Assembly (NCBI GenBank): GCA_034190875.2
Contig: CM067343.1
Coordinates: 61,153,652 to 61,217,651, forward strand
DNA length: 64,000 nt
Direction: 5' to 3'
Source: Urechis unicinctus
Taxonomy: Eukaryota > Annelida > Polychaeta > Xenopneusta > Urechidae
Shown: positions 34,010-48,688 of the stretch, one piece after another
How the letters are laid out: the number at the start of each line of letters is the position of its first letter
How positions within the stretch are numbered: position 1 is the first letter of the stretch
Made by a program: the position numbers and the translations under genes
Notes under the pieces: model-generated
The model's database searches: none
The model's input: only the letters and a program-made list of their open reading frames with translations
What the model was told of the DNA's origin: nothing

Positions 34010-35399
34010 AGGTCTACCTGAACTTGTGAAATGATCACTACCAATAGATCAATGAAATTTACTCCCCCTGTCCATCACCACAATCTGGTTATATACCTGA
34101 AACTCATTGTCTGAAATGATACGACTTACGGGCCCATAGCCCAGGTAAATCGACATCCTGAAACACTGACTTTTCATGTACATTCAAAGGATCAGGAAGA
34201 GAACATGTTTTACCTCTCGAACTGCAGGTCAATAATCAACATTCACGTACACTATTCGACCAACATGTACTGTCGTTTGCATGGTAATATATGATTTTAA
34301 ATATAATGATAACATTACTGTCACAATGAACATCACAAAGTGAAAGGGGGCATCTTGTCAATGATGATCCAGGTGGTAGATGTGGTTACGCTGTTATGGA
34401 ATCATGAATGATTCTTCTTTGCTGCATTTATCGCACACATAGCTTCGCCCAAATCGAACAGTGATATTGTTATAATTAAGACGCCCGGCAGTTTGCTGTG
34501 TGCTCCAAGAAACGCAAGAATATTGGTCCGGTATGATATCATCACCGCTTTCGTACTGATGGCAGAGGACAAACATTATGATGGAATTAACACATCATGA
34601 TGTGCAATTGATCAGAACGAGTGACATTTTGTCTCGAATGACTGTCACAGCTTGTTAATCATAATGGTTCATGTCTCTCAAATGTATTGTTTCTGAGAGA
34701 CCAGGCTTGTCGGCAAAGAGTTTATAGATACACTAAGAGGGCTTACTCTCGCCCCTCCGCCCGATAAAATAACTGAAGACGCCACATATGAGCCGCGTGT
34801 TGCATTGTCATAGCGTCTCTTAAAACCACGTGAAATTCTGTTGTTTATTCGTAGGCGTGGTCGCCTCGACCCATCAGAAGACTCCATATCTTTAACAGAC
34901 GCCGAGAGATTTAACAAATTCACTCTAAATCAGTCTGCGTCCTGGCAGTACATAAATCTTACAATCGCATTGGAATCATATCATATTCGTCGAACAAAGG
35001 CCATTGAGGTTCAACTTGCCCACATCAATGTCTAACCGCATTGTCATGTGTCAATATCTCAACGGAAATCCCAGAATCAAACAGATGACGTTGAGCCATG
35101 CGTCTTAAAGAGACATTACAAACACGCAATATATACAAATCTGTTCTATTTTTGGGAGCCTGGAGTTTATATTGGGGTAGCCATACTGTACAGCTTGGGT
35201 TTTGTCAACTCAATAGTTTTTCCTCATAATGACATATTCATGCCATCAACTGCACATCTTGCTTTCATAGCAACAAAGTCACTGTCATATCTGCAGGCAA
35301 TGGCAACCATACAGGTACGTTGGGCGGTTGGTGTCTGTTACATACACAAAGAGGTATATGGAAGTTACTGGGTCCGTGTTTTTTGCTTAACCAAAAAAA

Positions 35400-35454
35400 G
35401 AGACAAACACAGACACACAGACACAGACACAGACACAGACACACAGACACACAG

Positions 35455-35529
<75 letters not shown>

Positions 35530-35607
35530 TATATATATGCATATATATATATATATAAGATATTTATATATATATATATATAATATATATAATATATGTA
35601 TCTATAT

Positions 35608-35639
<32 letters not shown>

Positions 35640-35640
35640 C

Positions 35641-35679
<39 letters not shown>

Positions 35680-35686
35680 TTATCTA

Positions 35687-35770
<84 letters not shown>
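35400..35770. repeat. (CA)n-(TA)n microsatellite in unit 1
   Basis: ACAGACAC repeats pass into pure CA and then about 290 bases of TA with a few interruptions (TATAGAGATA, TATTTATC). Open frames here (His/Thr-rich, Ile/Tyr-rich) are artefacts. Confidence 0.95.
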
Positions 35771-35771
<1 letters not shown>

Positions 35772-36121
35772 ATATACACACGCACACACTGCTCGGAAGC
35801 TTAGCATCGGAAACCGACCACCTGTGCGTATACATATGTATGTGTGTAATTGTGTTTGTGTATATATATACACTCTTTGATTGCACGTGGATGTCCGTTG
35901 CGAACTGTCGGCTAGACGAAACGTCTGGATACCTACCAACATATCCAGCCACTCGTATCAGTAAAAACACCACCGACTGCAGCGCCACTCGTTTTCCGTT
36001 TTACCCCCCAAAAAACTAATTTGTTTGATGTTATCGGTTTTTCGTTGTCGCATAAGAAAGACGTTCTATGGTTAAGCTATGGTTGTTCGTTTTGGGTTTT
36101 GATAGAAAACAAACGAAAAGG

Positions 36122-39100
36122 CGGTATATACACGGCCTCTACTGGCTCTCTGATAGACGGTTTATACACGCCCCCTACTGGCTCTCTAATAGACGGTATA
36201 TACACGGTCTCTACTGGCTCTCTAATAGACGGTATATATACGGTCCCTGATGGCTCTCTAATTGACGGTATATACACCGCCCCTACTGGCTCTCTCATAG
36301 ACGGTTTATACACGTTTTCTACTGGCTCCTTGATAGACTGTATAAACACCCCCCCTAATGGCTCTCTAATAGACGGTTTATACACGGTCCCTACTGGCTC
36401 TCTAATAGACGGTTTATACACGGCCCCTACTGGCTCTCTAATAGACGGTATATACACAGTCCGTACTGGCTCTCTGATAGACGGTATATATACACAGTCC
36501 CTAATGTCTCTCTATAGACGGTATATACACGGTCCCTGATGGCTCTCTAATTGACCGTATATACACCGCCCCTACTGGCTCTCTCTTAGACGGTTTATAC
36601 ACGTTTTATACTGGCTCTCTGATAGACGGTATAAACACGCCCCCTAATGGCTCTCTACTGGCTCTCTGATAGATAGTTTATACACGGTCTCTACTGTCTC
36701 TCTGATAGACGGTATATACACACGGCTCCCGGTATATACATTGTCCCTGGCTCTCTAATAGACGGTATATACACGCTCCTTACTGGCTCTCTAATAGACG
36801 GTTTTATACACGGCCCCCTTTTTATACACGGCCCCTACTGGCTCTCTAATAGACGGTATATACAGTCCCTACTCTCTGATAGACGGTATATACACGGTCT
36901 CTACTGATAGACGGTATATACACTGGCTCTCTGATAGATGGTTTATACACGGTGGCTCTCCCCCTACTGGCTCTCTAATAGACGGTATACAGTATTATCT
37001 CTGATAGATGGTTTATACACGGTCTCTACTGGCTCTCTGATATACACGGTCTCTACTGGCTCTCTAATAGACGGTTTATACACAGCCTGTACTGGCTCTC
37101 TGATAGACGGATTATACACGCTCCTTTCTGGCTCTCTAATAGACGGTATATACTCGGCCCCTACTGGCTCTCGAATAGACGATTTATACACGACCCCTAC
37201 TGGCTCTCTATAGACGGTTTATATACACAGTCCGGGCTCTCTCGGTATATACACGGTCTCTACTGGCTCTCTGATAGACGGTATATACACGTCCTTAATG
37301 GCTCTCTACTTCTCTAATACGGTATATACACGGTCCCTACTGGCTCTCTGATAGATTGGTCCCTACTGGCTCTCTAATAGACGGTATATACACGGTCCTA
37401 CTGGCTCTCTAATAGACGGTATATACACGGCCCTACTGGCTCTCTGACTGGCTCTCTAATAGACGGTATATACACACGGTCCCTACTGGCTCTCTGATAG
37501 ACGGTATATACACAGTCCTACTGGCTCTCTCTAATAGACGGTATATACACGGTCCCTGATGGCTCTCTAATAGACGGTATACTATACATGGTCCCTGATG
37601 GCTCTCTAATAGACGGTATATACACGGCCTCTACTGGCTCTCTGATATAGATGGTATAAACACGCCCCCTAATGGCTCTCTACTGGTCTCTGATAGATAG
37701 TTTATACACGGTCTCTACTGTCTCTCTGATAGACGGTATATACACGCCCCCTACTGGCTCTCTAATAGACGGTATATACATTGTCCCTATGGGCTCTCTG
37801 ATAGACGGATTATACACGCTCCTTTCTGGCTCTCTAATAGACGGTATATACTCGGCCCCTACTGGCTCTCGAATAGACGATTTATACACGGCCCCTACTG
37901 GCTCTCTAATAGACGGTATATACACAGTCCCTACTGGCTCTCTGATAGACCGTATATACACGGTCTCTACTGGCTTTCTAATAGATGGTATATTCATGGT
38001 CCCTGATGGCTCTCTAATTGACGGTATATACACGGCCCCTACTGGCTCTCTGATAGATGGTTTATACACGGTGTCTACTGGCTCTCTGATAGACGGTATA
38101 TACACCGCCCCTACTGGCTCTCTAATAGACGGTATATACATGGTCCCTATGGGCTCTCTGATAGATGGTTTATACACGGTCTCTAATGGTTCTCTGATAT
38201 ACGGTGTATACTGGCTCTCTAATAGACGGTATATACACGGTCTCTACTGGCTCTCTAATAGACGGTTTATACCCAGCCTGTACTGGCTCTCTGATAGACG
38301 GATTATACACGCTCCTTTCTGGCTCTCTAATAGACGGTATATACTCGGCCCCTACTGGCTCTCGAATAGACGATTTATACACGACCCCTACTGGCTCTCT
38401 GATAGACGTTTTATACACAGTCCGTACTGGCTCTCTGAAAGACGGTATATACACGGTCTCTACTGGCTCTCTGATAGACGGTATATACACGGTCCTTAAT
38501 GGCTCTCTAATTGACAATATATACACGGCCCCTACTGGCTCTCTGATAGATGTTATATACACGGTCCCTACTGGCTCTCTGATAGACGGTATATACACGG
38601 TCTCTACTGGCTCTCTAATAGACGGTATATACACGGTTGCTAATGGCCCTCTAATTGAAGGTATATACACGGCTCCTACTGGCTCTCTGATAGACGGTTT
38701 ATAAACGGTGTCTACTGGCTCTCTGATAGACGGTGTATACGGGCTCTCTAATAGACGGTATGTACACGGTCCCTGATGGCTCTCTAATAGACGGTTTATA
38801 CACGGCCCCTACTGGCTATCTAATAGACGGTATATACACAGTCCCTACTGGCTCTCTGATAGACGGTATATACACAGTCCCTAATGGCTCTCTAATAGAC
38901 GGTATATACACGGTCCCTGATGGCTCTCTAATTGACGGTATATACACCGCCCCTACTGGCTCTCTCATAGACGGTTTATACACGTTTTCTACTGGCTCTC
39001 TGATAGACGGTATAAACACGCCCCCTAATGGCTCTCTAATAGACGGTATATACACAGTCCCTACTGGCTCTCTAATAGACAGTTTATACACGGCCCCTAC

Positions 39101-39800
39101 TGGATCTCTAATGGACGGTATATACACAGTCCCTACTGGCTCTCTGATAGACTGTATATACACGGTCTCTACTGGCTTTCTAATAGATGGTATATTCATG
39201 GTCCCTGATGGCTCTCTAATTGACGGTATATACACGGCCCCTACTGGCTCTCTGATAGATGGTTTATACACGGTCTCTACTGTCTCTCTGATAGACGGTA
39301 TATACACGCCCCCTACTGGCTCTCTAATAGACGGTATATACATGCTCCCTGCGGGCTCTCTGATAGATGGTTTATACACTGTCTCTATTGGTTCTCTGAT
39401 ATACGGTGTATACTGGCTCTCTAATAGACGGTATATACACGGTCTCTACTGGCTCTCTAATAGACGGTATATACCCAGCCTGTACTGGCTCTCTGATAGA
39501 CTGATTATACACGCTCCTTTCTGGCTCTCTAATAGACGGTATATACTCGGCCCCTACTGGCTCTCGAATAGACGATTTATACACGGCCCCTACTGGCTCT
39601 CTAACTGACGGTATATACACGGACTCTACTGGTTTTCTGATAGACGGTTTATACACGGCCCCTACTGGCTCTCTGATAGAAGGTATATACACGGCCCTTA
39701 CTGGCTCTGTAACAGACGGTTTATACGCGGCCCCTACTGGCTCTCTAGTAGACGGTATATACACGGTCTCTACTGGCTCTCTGATAGACGGTATATACAC
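36122..39800. repeat. 36-bp minisatellite array 1 (about 100 units)
   Basis: Head-to-tail 36-bp units contain GGCTCTCTAATAGACGG, the 8-base palindrome GTATATAC (or GTTTATAC), then ACGG and CCCTACT. On + one frame reads GSLIDGIYTVPT and another WLSNRRYIHGPY; on - one reads YIPSIREPVGTV. Between about 36.7 and 37.7 kb many units are truncated. Recurring variants (CTCGAATAGACGATTTATAC) mark higher-order blocks. Confidence 0.96.
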
Positions 39801-40211
39801 CTATTTTTATACGTTCATAGTTTCAGTGACAGTAAATATGGTGAAGTAATATAAAAGAGGTATTGACTATTCCGTTTGATTCTTGATGATTGAATTGAGC
39901 CTTTTTTTAACTGTGTAAAGGTCACTTCGTTGCCATTGTGGGTATTGATGATTGTTGTGATCAGCCTTAGCCCCGAACGGACGGTGATATACGTCCTGCA
40001 AGGCAAGATCAGCTTCTGACTTTAAAAGGATTTCTGCCACAATATTCGTCTTATGGTTCAAAGGAGTCACTCATCAGGGAGCGCTCATTATTTAGCTGCT
40101 GGGGAGGAATTATAGATATACATACAATCATTAAAAGCATGGAATTAATTTTTATGATAATGAGAAAGGTCGAGATTTGACAAATGGCCAACGACCCTAT
40201 ACCTTAGCTCC

Positions 40212-40269
40212 GGAAAGGCCGGTGATTTTATGGATCTGTGTACAGATCCATGTGATCGATGGCCTTTCC
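40212..40269. repeat. Nested foldback in unit 2
   Basis: The outer 9-base arms GGAAAGGCC/GGCCTTTCC enclose a nearly perfect palindrome with 10-base arms ATGGATCTGT/ACAGATCCAT separated by GT (40230-40251). The whole can form a cruciform or RNA hairpin of about 58 bases. Confidence 0.9.
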
Positions 40270-41659
40270 AGGTCTACCTGAACTTGTGAAATGATCACTA
40301 CCAATAGATCAATGAAATTGACTCCCCCTGTCCATCACCACAATCTGGTTATATACCTGAAACTCATTGTCTGAAATGATACGACTTACGGGCCCATAGC
40401 CCAGGTAAATCGACATCCTGAAACACTGACTTTTCATGTACATTCAAAGGATCAGGAAGAGAACATGTTTTACCTCTCGAACTGCAGGTCAATAATCAAC
40501 ATTCACGTACACTATTCGACCAACATGTACTGTCGTTTGCATGGTAATATATGATTTTAAATATAATGATAACATTACTGTCACAATGAACATCACAAAG
40601 TGAAAGGGGGCATCTTGTCAATGATGATCCAGGTGGTAGATGTGGTTACGCTGTTATGGAATCATGAATGATTCTTCTTTGCTGCATTTATCGCACACAT
40701 AGCTTCGCCCAAATCGAACAGTGATATTGTTATAATTAAGACGCCCGGCAGTTTGCTGTGTGCTCCAAGAAACGCAAGAATATTGGTCCGGTATGATATC
40801 ATCACCGCTTTCGTACTGATGGCAGAGGACAAACATTATGATGGAATTAACACATCATGATGTGCAATTGATCAGAACGAGTGACATTTTGTCTCGAATG
40901 ACTGTCACAGCTTGTTAATCATAATGGTTCATGTCTCTCAAATGTATTGTTTCTGAGAGACCAGGCTTGTCGGCAAAGAGTTTATAGATACACTAAGAGG
41001 GCTTACTCTCGCCCCTCCGCCCGATAAAATAACTGAAGACGCCACATATGAGCCGCGTGTTGCATTGTCATAGCGTCTCTTAAAACCACGTGAAATTCTG
41101 TTGTTTATTCGTAGGCGTGGTCGCCTCGACCCATCAGAAGACTCCATATCTTTAACAGACGCCGAGAGATTTAACAAATTCACTCTAAATCAGTCTGCGT
41201 CCTGGCAGTACATAAATCTTACAATCGCATTGGAATCATATCATATTCGTCGAACAAAGGCCATTGAGGTTCAACTTGCCCACATCAATGTCTAACCGCA
41301 TTGTCATGTGTCAATATCTCAACGGAAATCCCAGAATCAAACAGATGACGTTGAGCCATGCGTCTTAAAGAGACATTACAAACACGCAATATATACAAAT
41401 CTGTTCTATTTTTGGGAGCCTGGAGTTTATATTGGGGTAGCCATACTGTACAGCTTGGGTTTTGTCAACTCAATAGTTTTTCCTCATAATGACATATTCA
41501 TGCCATCAACTGCACATCTTGCTTTCATAGCAACAAAGTCACTGTCATATCTGCAGGCAATGGCAACCATACAGGTACGTTGGGCGGTTGGTGTCTGTTA
41601 CATACACAAGAGGTATATGGAAGTTACTGGGTCCGTGTTTTTTGCTTAACCAAAAACAG

Positions 41660-42080
<421 letters not shown>

Positions 42081-42435
42081 ACATATACACACGCACCACA
42101 CTGCTCGGAAGCTTAGCATCGGAAACCGACCACCTGTGCGTATACATATGTATGTGTGTAATTGTGTTTGTGTATATATATACACTCTTTGATTGCACGT
42201 GGATGTCCGTTGCGAACTGTCGGCTAGACGAAACGTCTGGATACCTACCAACATATCCAGCCACTCGTATCAGTAAAAACACCACCGACTGCAGCGCCAC
42301 TCGTTTTCCGTTTTACCCCCCCCAAAAACTAATTTGTTTGATGTTATCGGTTTTTCGTTGTCGCATAAGAAAGACGTTCTATGGTTAAGCTATGGTTGTT
42401 CGTTTTGGGTTTTGATAGAAAACAAACGAAAAGGC

Positions 42436-45400
42436 GGTATATACACGGCCTCTACTGGCTCTCTAATAGACGGTTTATACACAGCCCCTACTGGCTCTCT
42501 AATAGACGGTATATACACACGTCCCTAATGGCTCTCTAATAGACGGTATATATACGGTCCCTGATGGCTCTCTAATTGACGGTATATACACCGCCCCTAC
42601 TGGCTCTCTCATAGACGGTTTATACACGTTTTCTACTGGCTCTCTGATAGACGGTATAAACACGCCCCCTAATGGCTCTCTAATAGACGGTTTATACACG
42701 GTCCCTACTGGCTCTCTAATAGACGGTTTATACACGGCCCCTACTGGCTCTCTAATAGACGGTATATACACAGTCCGTACTGGCTCTCTGATAGACGGTA
42801 TATACACAGTCCCTAATGTCTCTCTAATAGACGGTATATACACGGTCCCTGATGGCTCTCTAATTGACCGTATATACACCGCCCCTACTGGCTCTCTCTT
42901 AGACGGTTTATACACGTTTTATACTGGCTCTCTGATAGACGGTATAAACACGCCCCCTAATGGCTCTCTACTGGCTCTCTGATAGATAGTTTATACACGG
43001 TCTCTACTGTCTCTCTGATAGACGGTATATACACGCCCCCTACTGGCTCTCTAATAGACGGTATATACATTGTCCCTATGGGCTCTCTGATAGACGGATT
43101 ATACACGCTCCTTTCTGGCTCTCTAATAGACGGTATATACTCGGCCCTACTGGCTCTCTAATAGACGATTTATACACGGCCCCTACTGGCTCTCTAATAG
43201 ACGGTATATACACAGTCCCTACTGGCTCTCTGATAGACGGTATATACACGGTCTCTACTGGCTCTCTAATAGACGGTATATACACGGTCCCTAATGGCTC
43301 TCTAATTGACGGTATATACACGGCCCCTACTGGCTCTCTGATAGACGGTTATACACGGTCTCTACTGGCTCTCTGATAGACGGTATATACGGTATGTACA
43401 CAGTCCCTACTGGCTCTCTAATAGATATATACACGATGGTCTAATTGACGGTATATACACGGTCCTCTACTGATAGACTCGTTTTTTCTACTGGCTCTCT
43501 GATAGACGGTATAAACACGGGCTCTCTACTGGCTCTCTGATAGATGGTTTATACACGGTCTCTACTGTCTCTCTGATAGACGGTCTCTCTCTAATAGACG
43601 GTATATACATGGTCCCTATGGGCTCTCTGATAGATGGTTTATACACAGTCTCTACTGGTTCTCTAATAGACGGTATATACCCAGCCTGTACTGGCTCTCT
43701 GATAGACGGTATATACACAGTCCCTAATGTCTCTCTAATAGACGGTATATACACGGTCCCTGATGGCTCTCTAATTGACGGTATATACACCGCCCCTACT
43801 GGCTCTCTCATAGACGGTTTATACACGTTTTCTACTGGCTCTCTGATAGACGGTATAAACACGCCCCCTAATGGCTCTCTAATAGACGGTATATACACGG
43901 TCCCTACTGGCTCTCTAATAGACGGTTTATACACGGCCCCTACTGGCTCTCTAATAGACGGTATATACACAGTCCCTACTGGCTCTCTGATAGACGGTAT
44001 ATAGACGGTCTCTACTGGCTTTCTAATAGATGGTATATCTGGTCCCTAGGCTCTCTAATTGACGGTATTATACACGGCCCCTACTGGCTCTCTGATAGAT
44101 GGTTTATTCACGGTCTCTACTGGTCTCTGATATACGGTGTATACTGGCTCTCTAATAGACGGTATATACACGGTCTCTACTGGTTCTCTAATAGACGGTA
44201 TATACACAGCCTGTACTGGCTCTCTGATAGACGGATTATACACGCTCCTTAATGGCTCTCTAATAGACGGTATATACTCGGCCCCTACTGGCTCTCGAAT
44301 AGACGATTTATACACGACCCCTACTGGCTATCTGATAGACGTTTATACACGGTCCTACTGGCTCTCTGAATAGACGGTATATACACGGTCTCTACTGGCT
44401 CTCTGATAGACGGTATATACACGGTCCTTAATGGCTCTCTAATTGACAATATATACACGGCCCCTACTGGCTCTCTGATAGATGAGACGGTATATACACG
44501 GTCCCTACTGGCTCTCTGATAGACGGTATATACACGGTCTCTACTGGCTCTCTAATAGACGGTATATACACGGTTGCTAATGGCTCTCTAATAGACGGTA
44601 TATACACGGCTCCTACTGGCTCTCTAATAGACTCTACTGGCTCTCTGATAGACGGTATATACGGGCTCTCTAATAGACGGTATATACACAGCTCTAATGG
44701 CTCTCTAATAGACGGTATATACACGGTCCTACTGGCTCTCTAATAGACGGTATATACACGGTCCCTACTGGCTCTCTGATAGACGGTATATACACGTTTT
44801 CTACTGGCTCTCTGATAGACGGTATATACACGGTCCCTGGCTCTCTAATTGACGGTATATACACGGCCCCTACTGGCTCTCTGATAGACGGTTTATACAC
44901 GGTCCCCTACTGGCTCTCTGATAGACGGTATATACACGCCCCCCTACTGGCTCTCTACGGCTCTCTAATAGACGGTATATACACGGTCCCTATGGCTCTC
45001 TAATAGACGGTTTATACACGGTCCCTACTGGCTCTCTCTATAGACGGTATATACCCAGCCTACTGGCTCTCTGATAGACGGTTATACACGCTCCTTTCTG
45101 GCTCTCTAATAGACGGTATATACTCGGCCCCCTACTGGCTCTCGAATAGACGATTTATACACGGCCCCTACTGGCTCTCTAACTGACGGTATATACACGG
45201 CCCCTACTGGCTCTCTGATAGACGTTGTATGCATGTTCCCTACTGGCTCTCTGATAGACAGTATATAAACAGTCCCTAATGGGTCTCTAATAGACGTATA
45301 TACACGGTCCCTAATGGCTCTCTAATTGACGGTTTATATACGACCCCTACTGGCTCTCTGATAGACGTTTTATACACAGTCCCTACTGGCTCTCTGAAAG

Positions 45401-46413
45401 ACGGTATATACACGGTCTCTACTGGCTCTCTAATAGATGGTATATACACGGTCCCTGATGGCTCTCTAATTGACGGTATATACACGGCCCCTACTGGCTC
45501 TCTGATAGATGGTTTATACACGGTCTCTGATGGCTCTCTAATTGACGGTATATACACCGCCCCTACTGGCTCTCTAATAGACGGTATATACATGGTCCCT
45601 ACGGGCTCTCTAATAGACGGTATATACACACTAATAGACGGGGCTCTGGCTCTCTAATAGACGGTGTATACTGACGGTACTGTATATACACGGTTCTCTA
45701 CTGGCTCTCTGATAGACGGTATATACACGGTCCTAATGGCTCTCTAATAGACGGTATATACACACCCTACTGGCTCTCTAATACTGGCTCTACTGATAGA
45801 CGGTATATACACAGTCCCTACTGGCTCTCTGATAGACGGTATATACACGGTCTCTACTGGCTCTCTAATAGACGGTATATACATGGCCCCTACTGGCTCT
45901 CTAATAGACGGTATATACACAGCCCCTACTGGCTCTCTGATAGACGGTTTATACACGGTCTCTACTGGCTCTCTAATAGACGGTATATACACGGTCCCTA
46001 CTGGCTCTCTAATAGACGGTATATACACGGCCCCTACTGGCTCTCTGATAGATGGTTTATACACGGTCTCTACTGGTTCTCTGATATACGGTGTATACTG
46101 GCTCTCTAATAGACGGTATATACACGGTCTCTACTGGCTCTCTAATAGACGGTATATACCCAGCCTGTACTGGCTCTCTGATAGACTGATTATACACGCT
46201 CCTTTCTGGCTCTCTAATAGACGGTATATACTCGGCTCCTACTGGCTCTCGAATAGACGATTTATACACGGCCCCTACTGGCTCTCTAATCGAGGGTATA
46301 TACACGGACTCTACTGGCTCTGTAACAGACGGTTTATACGCGGCCCCTACTGGCTCTCTAGTAGACGGTATATACACGGTCTCTACTGGCTCTCTGATAG
46401 ACGGTATATACAC
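42436..46413. repeat. 36-bp minisatellite array 2 (about 110 units)
   Basis: The same monomer and the same first and last variant units as array 1, but with extensive indels between about 43.3 and 45.7 kb. The terminal GTAACAGACGGTTTATACGC and CTAGTAGACGG variants are kept, and a couple of units just before them are missing relative to arrays 1 and 3. Confidence 0.96.
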
Positions 46414-46824
46414 CTATTTTTATACGTTCATAGTTTCAGTGACAGTAAATATGGTGAAGTAATATAAAAGAGGTATTGACTATTCCGTTTGATTCTTGAT
46501 GATTGAATTGAGCCTTTTTTTAACTGTGTAAAGGTCACTTCGTTGCCATTGTGGGTATTGATGATTGTTGTGATCAGCCTTAGCCCCGAACGGACGGTGA
46601 TATACGTCCTGCAAGGCAAGATCAGCTTCTGACTTTAAAAGGATTTCTGCCACAATATTCGTCTTATGGTTCAAAGGAGTCACTCATCAGGGAGCGCTCA
46701 TTATTTAGCTGCTGGGGAGGAATTATAGATATACATACAATCATTAAAAGCATGGAATTAATTTTTATGATAATGAGAAAGGTCGAGATTTGACAAATGG
46801 CCAACGACCCTATACCTTAGCTCC

Positions 46825-46882
46825 GGAAAGGCCGGTGATTTTATGGATCTGTGTACAGATCCATGTGATCGATGGCCTTTCC
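46825..46882. repeat. Nested foldback in unit 3
   Basis: The same nested inverted repeat as in unit 2, with outer and inner arms both intact. Confidence 0.9.
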
Positions 46883-48260
46883 AGGTCTACCTGAACTTGT
46901 GAAATGATCACTACCAATAGATCAATGAAATTGACTCCCCCTGTCCATCACCACAATCTGGTAATATACCTGAAACTCATTGTCTGAAATTATACGACTT
47001 ACGGGCCCATAGCCCAGGTAAATCGACATCCTGAAACACTGACTTTTCATGTACATTCAAAGGATCAGGAAGATAATATGTTTAACCTCCCGAACTGCAG
47101 GTCAATAATCAACATTCACGTACACTATTCGACCAACATGTACTGTCGTTTGCATGGTAATATATGATTTTAAATATAATGATAACATTACTGTCACAAT
47201 GAACATCACAAAGTGAAAGGGGTAGATGATCCAGGTGTTATGTGGTTACGCTGTTATGAATCATGAATGATTCTTCTTTGCTGCATTTATCGCACACATA
47301 GCTTCGCCCAAATCGAACAGTGATATTGTTATAATTAAGACGCCCGGCAGTTTGCTGTGTGCTCCAAGAAACGCAAGAATATTGGTCCGGTATGATATCA
47401 TCACCGCTTTCGTACTGATGGCAGAGGACAAACATTATGATGGAATTAACACATCATGATGTGCAATTGATCAGAACGAGTGACATTTTGTCTCGAATGA
47501 CTGTCACAGCTTGTTAATCATAATGGTTCATGTCTCTCAAATGTATTGTTTCTGAGAGACCAGGCTTGTCGGCAAAGAGTTTATAGATACACTAAGAGGG
47601 CTTACTCTCGCCCCTCCGCCCGATAAAATAACTGAAGACGCCACATATGAGCCGCGTGTTGCATTGTCATAGCGTCTCTTAAAACCACGTGAAATTCTGT
47701 TGTTTATTCGTAGGCGTGGTCGCCTCGACCCATCAGAAGACTCCATATCTTTAACAGACGCCGAGAGATTTAACAAATTCACTCTAAATCAGTCTGCGTC
47801 CTGGCAGTACATAAATCTTACAATCGCATTGGAATCATATCATATTCGTCGAACAAAAGGCCATTGAGGTTCAACTTGCCCACATCAATGTCTAACCGCA
47901 TTGTCATGTGTCAATATCTCAACGGAAATCCCAGAATCAAACAGATGACGTTGAGCCATGCGTCTTAAAGAGACATTACAAACACGCAATATATACAAAT
48001 CTGTTCTATTTTTGGGAGCCTGGAGTTTATATTGGGGTAGCCATACTGTACAGCTTGGGTTTTGTCAACTCAATAGTTTTTCCTCATAATGACATATTCA
48101 TGCCATCAACTGCACATCTTGCTTTCATAGCAACAAAGTCACTGTCATATCTGCAGGCAATGGCAACCATACAGGTACGTTGGGCGGTTGGTGTCTGTTA
48201 CATACACAAAGAGGTATATGGAAGTTACTGGGTCCGTGTTTTTTGCTTAACCAAAAAAAG

Positions 48261-48321
48261 AGACAAACACAGACACAGACACACAGACACAGACACAGAC
48301 ACACAGACACACAGACACACA

Positions 48322-48419
<98 letters not shown>

Positions 48420-48688
48420 TATATATATATATAAATATTTATATATATATAAATCTAGAGATATAAATATATGTATATAAAATAGAGATATACATCCTAT
48501 ATATATAATATATCTATGTCTATCTCTAAACATCTAATATATCCCTATATATATATATCTATGTCTCTCTCTATCTCTCTATCTCTCTCTCTCTCTCTAT
48601 ACTCTCTCTCTCTATCTCTCTCTCTCTATTCTATCTATATATCTCTCTCTCTCTATATATCTCTCTATCTCTCTCTCTCTATATAAAC
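48261..48688. repeat. (CA)n-(TA)n-(TC)n microsatellite in unit 3
   Basis: Begins like the other copies, but its last 140 or so bases are dominated by CTCTCTAT repeats, a composition not seen in units 1 and 4. Confidence 0.95.

Larger units (their letters stand above)
33559..39797. repeat. Macrosatellite unit 1 (6239 bp)
   Basis: The first copy of a large tandem unit: a flank (33559-36121), then a 36-bp minisatellite array. It begins at the shared sequence CACCTATTTTTATACGTTC, and unit 2 begins with the same bases immediately after array 1. The left junction with unique DNA lies exactly where an array would be expected to end. Compared with units 2-4 it has lost part of the inner foldback (33967-34009) and the bases GTCACTCATC near 33828. 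Confidence 0.95.

Noticed and set aside
34678..34923. Minus-strand 81-codon frame repeated in all four flanks
   Set aside because: The differences I could see between units 1 and 4 in this frame all change the amino acid, so there is no sign of protein constraint. The repetition only reflects the macrosatellite copies.
34841..35620. Plus-strand frames of 64 and 190 codons in the flank
   Set aside because: The second ends in the CA/TA microsatellite. Unit 3 has a one-base insertion in the first, and unit 4 changes there are amino-acid changing. No family was recognised.
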